Below are positions 44,101 through 56,100 of a stretch of DNA of 64,000 nt, piece after piece. Source of the stretch: Arion vulgaris (lineage: Eukaryota > Mollusca > Gastropoda > Stylommatophora > Arionidae); the NCBI GenBank assembly GCA_020796225.1, contig CM036754.1, positions 39,302,279-39,366,278 on the forward strand, given 5' to 3'. The notes beneath the pieces are model-generated. The model saw only the letters and a list, made by a program, of their open reading frames with translations, was not told the origin of the DNA and made no database searches. Numbering within the stretch: the stretch's first letter is position 1; every line of letters starts with the position of its first letter. A program made the translations under genes and the position numbers.

Positions 44101-47100
44101 CTTTCATGTATGATCTTGAGTAGTATTTTTGTTATGTGGCTCATCAGGCTAATTGTCCTATAGTCTGTGCACTCCTGTGCTTTGGGCTTTTGGGTAGTGG
44201 TATGAATACTGATGTCTTCAAGTCTCTTGGTATATATCCTGTGTTATATATATCATTGCACAAATCTGTAATGGTTGAAATACCAAAATCCTCTAAGGAG
44301 GTTAACATTTCCACAGAATATTGTCCAATCCTGCAGCTTTCCTCGCTTCATTGTTTCGATTGCTCTTACAACTTCAGATTTTAATATTCTTGGGCTGTCA
44401 TTGAACTTTATACTGTGTTTACTGCTTCTTTGATCATCAAATAGAGCCGTTACATATTCTGTCCATCTTGTCAATATTTCTGTTTTATCAAACAAAAGTT
44501 GGTTGTTGTTGTTTTTGATACATCCTCCACTTTTTACAGTATTTTTCTTACTTGTCATTTGTCTTATTTCTCTGTGCATATCTCTAGTCCTGTGTTTTCT
44601 GCCATATCTTCTATTTCCTTGCATTTTGTTTCTAACCAGTTTACTTTTGTGGTTCTGCACATGTTGCGTATTTCGTTGTCTAAAATTGTATACTTTGGGG
44701 TGTTCTTGGCTTTCTTTCGTTCTGTCATTTTTTCTAAGATTTCATCAGTCATCCACATTTGATTTTCATGGATTCTTTTACAGGCAGGTTTTTGTTTGCA
44801 GTTTGTATACTCTGTTTTAAGCAATCCCATTTATTGGCTACTTTCTCTTCAGGATTTTCTCTTCTGTATTGTTCTAAGCACTCTGTCATTAGGCATTCAT
44901 ATTTGTTCTTTACTTCCACACAATATTTCTGTTGTATCTCTGATTGTTTAAGTGCTGATATATCTATATGTGGTTCTTTTCTTGTTGGTTGGTCTATCTT
45001 TTTAGTTTTATATTTAGTTTGATCATCACTGGATTATGATCAGAATTTATATCTGCTCCTGGATATGTTTTGGTGTTCATTACATTATTTTTAAATCTGT
45101 TCCTAATCATGATGAAATCTATCTGGTTCCTTTTCTATCTCCTGGGCTTTTCCATGTGTATAATCTCCTAGATTCTTGTTGGTAAAATGTGTTGCATATA
45201 ACCATGTTATTTTCTTCACAGAACTGGATAAGCCTATCTCCTCGTTCATTCCTTGTTCCTAGTCCGTATTGTCCTACAATGTTCTTGTATTTGCCTTTGC
45301 CAATTTTTGAATTCATATCGCCAATTATAATTAGTATGTCAGTTGTCTTTACTTGTTTGAGAATTTGTTGTAAATCTTCATAATATTTTTCGATTTCTTC
45401 ATCTGTATGGTCTGATGTTGGAGCGTATGTTTGGATAATTGCTATATCGAATGGCTTTGCTCTGATCTTTAAAAGCATCATTCTGTCGTTATACGTCCAA
45501 TAACCACTGATGTATTTTTCTATTTCCTTTTTATTAGCATACCTACTCCTCGCTCATGATATTCTCCTCCTGAATGTATAAATATATAATCATCTCTTCT
45601 TGTGTATCCCTCGCCTTTCCATCTTGTTTCTGCGACTCCATAATATCTACCTTCATATCTGTTGTCTCTAGTATTAAATTGTCTAGTTTCCCTTCTTGGT
45701 GTAAGGTTCTAACATTCCATGTTGCAAAACGAATGTGTCTTTTTCTTGTTTTCATGTATTGTTTATCTTCAGATGGATGTTTTTGCTTCATTGCTACGTC
45801 TTTGGTTGTACGTGGTGAAGTCCCAATTTCTTCCACGAGGGCCAGCCGCAAATCATTTGTATGTCCTGAAAGCGCCTCATGTGTGCCCCACACTTTGCTG
45901 TGTTCGCTTTGTGAGCCGTTGATCATTTTGATTCATCCGCCTCCCTTACCGTTACAGACTTTTGAATTAAGGATGGACATTCCTTGCCGTTTAAAAATAG
46001 CTGCGCTATGACTCATAGGGTAACCTATCGTAAACCGGTATCGCATAGTCCATCACTTTCGTCGTCGAAACTGGGTAGGTTACTCGCGTCGGAGTGTATA
46101 GAATAAATAAATCCCACCTACACATCGAATAACTATAATGACAGTCAACCTATTAGTCAAAACGACCTAAGGCATCTCTATGCTTCCAAGTATAGATATA
46201 ACGTTCCCTAAACCACGAGTAAACTAATACATCCAAGGACGAAATAGTAAACACTTGTCACAGCCGCCATTAAAACGATTCCAAGTTGTTAGTTACATCA
46301 GAACAAATATGGAGACATGAAAATAATATCGATAGCTATATCAGAACAAACATGAAGATAATGTTGTTAGTTACATCAGAACAAACATGAAGATAATATT
46401 GGTAGATACATCAGAACAAACATGAAGATAATATTGTTAGTTACATCAGAACAAACATGGAGACATGAAGATAATATTGTTAGTTACATCAGAACAAATA
46501 TGGAGACATGAAAATAATATCGATAGCTATATCAGAACAAACATGAAGATAATGTTGTTAGTTACATCAGAACAAACATGAAGATAATATTGGTAGATAC
46601 ATCAGAACAAACATGAAGATAATATTGTTAGTTACATCAGAACAAACATGGAGACATGAAGATAATATTGTTAGTTACATCAGAACAAATATGGAGACAT
46701 GAAGATAATGTTGATAATTACATCAGAACAAACATGGAGACATGAAGATAATATTGATAATTACATCAGAACAAACAAGGAGACATGAAGATAATATTGA
46801 TAATTACATCAGAACAAACATGAAGATAATGTTGATAATTACATCAGAACAAACATGGAGACATGAAGATAACATTGATAATTACATCAGAACAAACATG
46901 GAGACATGATAATATTGATAATTACATCAGAACAATCAAGGAGATAATGTTGTTAGTTACATCAGAACAAACATGGAGATAATATTGATAATTACATCAG
47001 AACAAACAAGGAGATAATGTTGTTAGTTACATCAGAACAAACATGGAGATAGAGAGGTTAAAATTGATGCAGCCATTACCAAAGTGCGTTATCTTACCTC

Positions 47101-50100
47101 ATGTGAAAACGTGCAGACCAGGAAGTCGCAACAGCAAGATAGTAAATATCAATAACAATCCTCGTAATGAGTTGTCGGTATATCTAGTACTAGATGCAGA
47201 CTGCGATATAGACCTGTCACTGATAAACATATACGCTGGATATCTGCGTAGTAGAATGGAAAATGATAATATAGTGATTATTATTAAATTATATGTTATA
47301 CGGGGTGTTCAAGATAAAAGTAGCCAGTTCAAGGTAGCCAATCTGTCATATATTTATGAAAGTGAGAAGGTTCAATTATGACGTAATATAGGTCAAGAAC
47401 ACAAGTCTTTTTGTGACGGTGTGTTATTATGATGCGGGTAAGGGATAAACCAATGTGACGTAGGACCAGCTAGTTAGAACTGGTTTAAATAGTAAAGAGA
47501 CAAAACACAATTTTAACTGGCAAATTTGGATTGTCGATCAGGCTACTTTTATCTTGAACACCCTGTATCATGTACGTTATCAGTGAGTCTGTAGGTTCAA
47601 CCACAGCACCACGTAGTTGTGACCTTTGCATTCAAGTATTTTTAAATTAAGCCTTTCTCTCTGTAATTATTTGTTGATCTCCGGATACATTTAGATTGCA
47701 ATTTGTACTGAATTAGCTAGTATACTGACTTTCATTATCTTGAAACATGTAGTGAGCTAGTATACTGACTTTCATTATCTTTAAACATGTAGCTAGCTAG
47801 TATACTGACTTTCATTATCTTTAAACATGTAGCTAGCCAGTATACTGACTTTCATTATCTTTAAACATGTAGCTAGCTAGTATACTGACTTTCATTATCT
47901 TTAAACATGTAGCTAGCTAGTATACTGACTTTCATTATCTTTAAACATGTAGCAAGCTAGTATACTGACTTTCATTATCTTTAAACATGTAGCTAGCTAG
48001 TATACTGACTTTCATTATCTTTAAACATGTAGCTAGCCAGTATACTGATTTTCATTATCTTTAAACATGTAGCTAGCCAGTATACTGACTTTCATTATCT
48101 TTAAACATGTAGCAAGACAGTATACTGACTTTCATTATCTTTAAACATGTAGCAAGACAGTATACTGACTTTCATTATCTTTAAACATGTAGCTAGCCAG
48201 TATATTGACTTTCATTATCTTTAAACATGTAGCTAGCTAGTATACTGACTTTCATTATCTTTAAACATGTAGCAAGCCAGTAGACTTTCATTATCTTTAA
48301 ACATGTAGCTAGCAAGTATACTGACTTTCATTATCTTTAAACATGTAGCAAGACAGTATACTGACTTTCATTATCTTTAAACATGTAGCTAGACAGTATA
48401 CTGACTTTCATTATCTTTAAACATGTAGCTAGCTAGTATACTGACTTTCATTATCTTTAAATATGTAGCAAGCTAGTATACTGACTTTCATTATCTTTAA
48501 ACCATATCGTGAGCCAGTATATCAGCTCAGTAGGACGAGGGGTTAAGATTAATTCATGACAAAAAACACAATGTGGGAGAATGTTAAATTTTGTCACAAA
48601 TTAAATTTAACGTTAAAGAATATCAGTATTATCAACACTTCTCAACAATAACTAACCAGTAAGGAATAGAATTGTGTAAAATTACACTAATCTTACAGTG
48701 TTCTATCAAACATATATAAAAATCTGTCCACAAATGGGAATTTCCAATTTTCAGGTTGAGCTGGTCTGTCTTTTGCTATAGACGACTATGGTTTAGTTAT
48801 GGTTTTAAAAGAAACTTGAGAGGAAAGATATGGATTATTCTTCTGTGCTTGTATTCTAATAGAGTAATGTATTTTAATGAACTATTGTTTATATCTTGTA
48901 GAGTTATGCTGTCCAATCTGGTGCCAGTGGGGAAACATCTTTGGTGCTCTATTTGATTTCTCCAGGTTTCAACGTTTATCAAAGTTTCTAGTAAAAAAAT
49001 TATTTCTGAATAATAGTTTGATTCAGGTTTTGTTATAAAGCACAATATTTAAACATAACAATTGTAACTTGTCAGGATTCAGTTTTTTTCTGTTATTATT
49101 TGTATTAATGTTATTATTAGAAATTATACAAGAAATTAAAAGAAAGCTGAGCATTGCTTTACAAAATCTAAAAGTACAAACTAACATATGGAAGGGAACT
49201 GACATAAGAAAAAAATCAAGTGTTTAAGAACCTGCATTTTTTCCTTAGCAACGTATGGTTGTCAGACATGAACATTGACAAAACAGCAGAGAAGATCATT
49301 AATGTCTTTGAATGCAAATGTTACAGAAGAGAACTTAGAATATCATGGACAGAGAAAATAACAAATGCTTCTGTTCTGTTCTGTAACAGCTTGATATTAA
49401 AGAGAGTTGGATATTAAAGAGCATAAAATTAAAGAAAATTAAATATTTCGGACAGATTAAATGACATGAGTGCCTAGATAAGATAATTTTGGAGGAAATG
49501 ATGCATGGAAGAAGAATGAGAGGAAGACCTAGAAGACGATGGGTGCAAGACAGCATTGACGATCTGAGAATGACTGCTGCTAATGCTGGTCAACTTGCCC
49601 AGAACAGAGAGTGTTTCAGGGCTGCTGTCAAGGTGAGCCAAGTTCCACAACGGACAAGCTACTTGATGATGACTATTAATATGATTTTATTATTATTATT
49701 ATTGCAATTGTCACATGGTGCCCGTGTCTCCTCAATCATTAGTCAGATGCTCCCCAACATATAAATATGTTGGATATCACCGTTGTAGAGTGTGTTTTAA
49801 TGAATTCTATTTTGCTTGTACCTTGTACAGTGTGCGAGTACATTTGAAGCGAGAGATAAACAGCAGACACCCACATCGCAGAGACAACCCTGAACTTGAG
49901 AATTAATACTTACTGTTTCTGGGCCTCTGTAAGTACATTTGGGTCGTCTGAGGCCAGGTATACCCTCCTAGTGATATTAGACTGTGTTCTCTCCAACTGG
50001 TCAAAGTACTCCCCGACATGTAGCATGTATTCCAAAAGGGGATGGAAGGCTGCTTCCAAATCAATTTTATCTGTTCTACGCACATGTACCCTGTAAGATT

Positions 50101-53100
50101 ATAGTATTAATATTACATACGGTTATAGCACATGTACTCTATAAGGCTAATGTACTCTATAATGCTATAGCACATGTACTCTATAAGGCTAATGACCTCT
50201 ATAATGCTATAGCACATGTACTCTATACTGCTAATGTACTCTATAATGCTATAGCACATGTACTCTATAAGGCTAATGTACTCTATACTGTTAATGTACT
50301 CTATAATGCTATAGCACATGTACTCTATAATGCTATAGCACATGTACTCTATAAGGCTAATGTACTCTATAATGCTATAGCACATGTACTCTACAAGGCT
50401 AATGTACTCTATAATGATATAGCACATGTACTCTATAAGGCTAATGTACTCTATAATGCTATAGGGCTAATGTACTCTATAATGCTATAGCACATGTACT
50501 CTATAAGGCTAATGTACTCTATAAGGTTATAACACATGTACTCTAGGTAAAGTAAGTAAAGGAACCCTTTCATACCTCGTGGTATATAGGCAATACAGTG
50601 TTAGGCCTGTATTTTTCATTGACCGTCGGCACATGATGGGTGATGTGGTCAGCATCACGCCGGCCGCCTTTACTTTCCCAGAGCATGTCTGGTACCCAGT
50701 TGAGGCTGGGTCAACCTGAGAGCCGTAGCGGTCGGGAAAAATTCCACGCGCATTGCGGGAGCTGAACCCAGACTGCCAGCCTTGCGAAGCGAGTTCACTA
50801 ACAACTACGTTACAGCGGCTCTCAAATGTACTCTAGGGGCTTCTTCTTTTTCTTCTGAATTCGTCCGCTGTGAATTTCAGCATTAGCAATGACGCCTGGT
50901 AAGGCATTTCTGACTGATTTTTGTGTGAAAGCCTGCTTTACCATTTGACTGGTGTCCCTTCCCATGCAGGCGGGCGCCCGACTTCAGAGGTACTCTAGGG
51001 CTAAACGCGGCCATCGTAAATACTGGCATTGCGCAATATTTGTCAAGATGGAGGGTGAGGCGGATTATTCAAACGTGTTTAGTAAACATATGGACATTTT
51101 AGTAAACATACGGACTCAAACGGACTTCTTTAGTAAACATAACAACAAAATAATGATGCCTAGTAAGTGTTGTGTACCAAAATATAGATCAAATTACGAT
51201 TCTAATTATATATATATAATATAAGTTAATTTAACAAGTACCTTGTTCAGTAAACATAACTGTTGTCAGTGTTGTAAACATAACAACAAAATAACGATGC
51301 CTAGCTAGTAAGTGATGTGTACCAAAATGTAGATCAAATTATGATTATAATTATATATGTAGCATTTAAGTTAATTTAACAAGTAAATCATGCAAAGATT
51401 TAGAAGAGCACCAACTGTTGACTATTACATGACAATGGCACATGATAATCTGGTTGAAGCAATTAGTTTATCATCCACCACAATAAGCACTAGTTTTGTG
51501 CCATAGAAAAAACTCAAATTCCTCCCTGAACAGTTGCATCTGGTCAAAACTCCAGATAACAGAAAATGGTATAGCAATAACACTTAGTGTTTTGCATTTA
51601 TGACATATTAAATTGAACTTGATCTGTCCTCATATCATCTAGATATGAAGATAAGTTCTTAGCCACGTCAAACCATAGGGAGATTGTCATACAAATTGTA
51701 ATTACCAGTTACATGAAATTCTCATTAGACAGTACTGTATATGTCTCAGGAGCTCAAAAAGAAATATTTTATTGTCTGCGGTTTCAACATTTTCCTCAAC
51801 AATGATATAAAATCAGGAATGTTCAATGCAATGTTCAGCAAGCTGCTTCTTCACAAAAAAGGAAAGGAGCAAAATTCAGTAGTAGATAAATATATTTGTG
51901 TAATACTGTTTAGTTTATGTGCTAATCAAGTTGTAGTGTAGTGAAAATTGATTGGCACAGCATTTTGTTTTCCCTTGTTTTCCTGTATCACTAGTGATCT
52001 CTTCGGACATAATGTATCAAAAGTTGTCACATAGACTTGATCTCCGACGTAATGTAACAAAAGTTGTCACATAGACTATTGATCTCATTCGACATAATGT
52101 AATAAAAGTATGTATTTAGACTATTGATCTCCTTCGACATAATGTAACAAAAGTTGTTATGTAGACTATTGATCTCCTTCGACATAATGTAATAAAAGTT
52201 GGTATGTAGACTATTGATCTCATTCGACATAATGTAATAAAAGTTGGTATGTAGACTATTGATCTCCTTCAACATAATGTAATAAAAGTTGGTATGTAGA
52301 CTATTGATCTCATTCGACATAATGTAACAAAAGTTGTTATGTAGACTATTGATCTCCTTCGACATAATGTAATAAAAGTTGGTATGTAGACTATTGATCT
52401 CCTTCGACATAATGTAATAAAAGTTGGTATGTAGACTATTGATCTCCTTCGACATAATGTAATAAAAGTTGGTATGTAGACTATTGATCTCATTCGACAT
52501 AATGTAATAAAAGTTCTTGGCCACGACAAACCAGAAGCTGTGGTGTTGTACAAACATGTGGCTTACTTATTCATGGATAACTGATGAGAGACTACCATAA
52601 GCTGATGTAAGTACACTAGTAATCATATATAAATTACTCCTCATTCTGTATAAAATTACTGCTCACTCTGAAGTATTCTGTATAAAATTAAACTAAAATA
52701 GCATGTGAGAGCAACAACTATAGCTACTCATCATAAAACTTCTTCTGTAACACACACATGCATCCAACAACAAGTTTCTTACATCTGCAGGATGTATTGT
52801 CTAGATCGGCGTTTCCAATAGTAACAGACAATAGTTAGTCTGTGCGAATACACCGCCTCAGCCTGTGACGTCACATGGCAATATTGCTGTCTGCGCTGCG
52901 GCCATTATAGAGAAGGCCGTGGCTAAACCCCATGTACTCTAACGGCTATAACACTTGTAATCTATATGACTATAGCACATGTATTCTATAAGTCTATAGT
53001 ACAATATTACAGCAGATGTATAATGTGCAATTATTGCACAAGTATTATATAACATTATCATCATCATCAAGTAGCTTGTCCCTTCCGGAACTTGGTTCCC

Positions 53101-56100
53101 ATGACAGCATTCCGGAAAAACTCTGTTCTGCGCAAGTTGTCTAGCGCCAGCAGCAGTCATTCTCAGATCATCAATGACATCTTGCACCCATCATCTTCTA
53201 GAACTTCCTCTCATTCTTCTTTCAGGCACTATTCCCTCCAGAGTTATCTTCTCCAGGCACTCATGTCCTTTTATGTGTCTGAAATATTTAATTGTCCTTG
53301 ATTTCATGCTCTTTAATAGCCAACTCTCTTTAATATCAAGCTGTTGCCGAACAGAAGAATTTGTTCTTTTCTCTGTCCATGATATTCTAAGTATTCTTCT
53401 GTAGCATTTGTTCTTTTCTCTGTCCATGATATTGAAGCATTTTTCTGTAGCATTTGTTCTTTTCTCTGTCCATGATATTCTAAGTACTCTATTGTAGCAT
53501 TTGTTCTTTTTTTTCAAACTTACTTTCATATTTAATCATTTATTTTTCTTTGCTTATATACTACTGTAATATACATGTCTTTAAATAATAAGAGAGACCA
53601 GTGGAGCCTACGCAACAACCACAAGTAGCTTGACAATGGAGGTTCGAAGGGTTACGGAGGCGGTGAACTGGTTGGCATCTCACAATTACTCTCGTGTTTT
53701 CATACTCAGTGACTCCATGAGCATGATTCGTAAGGTCGAATCAGGTATGGTGAGACGCAACTGGGTGGAGGTATTGGTACCGACAATGATCAGAGAAATC
53801 ACCTTTATTTTTGTCCCTGGGCACGCAGGAGTTAGGGGTAATGAACGAGCTGATAGATTGGCTGGCTTGGCTACAATATCAGAGGAACTGCAATGGATCA
53901 AGTGACATTCTTCACGCATTGAGAGTCTTTTCGAACAGAGGAGTTTCAGGGCTGTGAATCCCACTCGCTGACCAGATTGAAAGAGATGGGTGTCAATATT
54001 GGTGCAGCCGAAAGAACGACATACTAGATATGCAAAGAGATTGATTAATCAACATCGAACTGGCGTGTTGGGTCACTGGACGCTGCTGGATTTGCTGAGG
54101 CGGAGATCGGAGCACCTATGGACGTGTCCGAAGTGCTATGATGATAGTCCTCATATAACTGATAACTGATACATGTCTTTGTCTATCTCCCACATCTAAC
54201 TTACCCAACAATGGTGTTTTGGAATCCCATCTTCTTGCCAGCATTCACCACATCCTGAAGTACCATTGGCCTTAATCTGAACAAGTAACGAACAATGTGA
54301 CCTATCCACCACACCGACGGGTCACCATGAAATATTGAGATGTCATAGGCAAGATCTGCGGGCACTGAGAGTGGCATAAAACCCGGACGAGGATGAAGGC
54401 TGTCAACGATAGGAAGGTCAATGATGTCATACGAGCTCATTTCTTCCACAGATGCTGTAGATAACCAATCATTTTGTTACAACTTTATTTTTACAGAGGT
54501 TAAGAATATAGATAAAAATTCAGTAGTTTTTTTTTTACCCAACTAGGAAACTTCCTCTTCTTCTTTTGTCATCACTGGGCTGCTACCGAGTTATTGTCCA
54601 GTGTCGTGGTTATCTGTTTTTGTCAAGCGCTGTTCTGGTGGCTTGGGTGATTGTTAATTTTGCTCTTTGACAGGATTCTGCTGTGCCATCTAACCATCTT
54701 TTCGTGGTCTCCCTCTTGCCTTATTTCCTGATGTTCTGTTGTAGAAGACTGGAAAAATCTGGCCAGCAATGGCGGAATGCGGGAGGGCCATTCAGAGTCA
54801 GGACTGTTTGATTCTGGACACGACTTTGCTAGCGCATTTCCGCCATGTTTGGTCTGGTATTTTCCGGTTTCGTTTGCCGAGCAACTGAGTTAGTGCTTGA
54901 GCAATGCTGTGAGCTATGACTGTTACATGGAATGCTTTTTGCTGTGTCAACTGTGCGTTTGTTGTGTGTATTCAGAAAATGGCGGACAGCAGTTATGGCT
55001 CACAAGCTCAATCTGCCATATGCAGTTATATTGCGGGTGCAGAAAGCTGGATTTTGTCGCGATTGATGTTCCTTCGACAAAATTGTAATTCAAGTGATGA
55101 ACAGTTTTGTGTTGCTACATTAGCGACGGCTTCATTCTGGAATTAGTTCACACAGGAAACATTTCACAGTTCTAAGCATTTCATGTGATTTTCATTGGCA
55201 CAGGAACGGAGCAATTATGGGGTGACCCTTTGCAGTGAAGTTGGAACCGTACTTATGAACTATGTAGAAGACTATGTATATTGTGGAGTTTGGGTGCATT
55301 CATTTTAAGCGGCCAAACTATGTCATTCTTTTTTTCTCAATGTAATTCAAGCAAGGTTCTGTACCAACTTTCTTTCTTATGCTGATGTTGGTGACACTGT
55401 CTTTACGGGTGTTGTTGGTAATTTTCGCAGGCACCGCATTTCACATGAAGTTATTTTTTGCGACTGTGCTGTGCTAATTGTCCATATTTGGTTCTGGTAA
55501 CACAAAGTAAGTATGAAAATGCTGTTGATCATCTATTGTTAAGCTATCAGTGAGATGGTAACTAAGCATAAAGATACAAATTAGAACAGTTTTTAGCTTT
55601 GAAGTCAGAGATGGCCTGTCTGTATGCAGAGAGACACTGTTAAATCAATAAGTAGCAAACATCAGTCAGAAGTGCCATACCAGGCACCCTGGCTATGCCT
55701 GAATTCATGGTAGGTGAAATCTGAAGAAGAAGAAGAGTTTTATGACTAAAGTGACTAGGAATAAGATAAATAACATTCATTAATTCAATAAATACGAGAG
55801 GGTCTTTGTGGCATAGAGATTAGGTGCTCATCTCTCGTGCCAAAGGTACCAGGTTCGCTCCCTCATGGAGCAATCTGGATATTTTTCCAGAGATCCCTGA
55901 TCTCTGTGTAGGTGAGATTGAATTCCTAGTCCTATCGGAGACGGACGATAAAACGTAGGTCCCGTGTTCAAAATGAAGGAATAAAATTCCTACAAAAATA
56001 GCTTCACCATCTTCAAAATTACACTGCAGACCCTCGCAGGTGCTAGGAATTTGCACACTGCAGCTGAGATCTTGTGTAAGAAAGAGATTGGAGGACACAT

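Noticed and set aside
42817..46011. Plus-strand frames over the RTE LINE
   Set aside because: Antisense shadows; the minus strand holds ordered endonuclease and RT motifs.
47043..47381. 112-codon plus-strand frame over FUT8 exon F
   Set aside because: It is the antisense shadow of exon F and its flanks; the minus strand carries conserved FUT8 sequence with splice sites.
52027..52557. 176-codon minus-strand frame of a 15-residue repeat
   Set aside because: By-product of the 45-bp array within a FUT8 intron.
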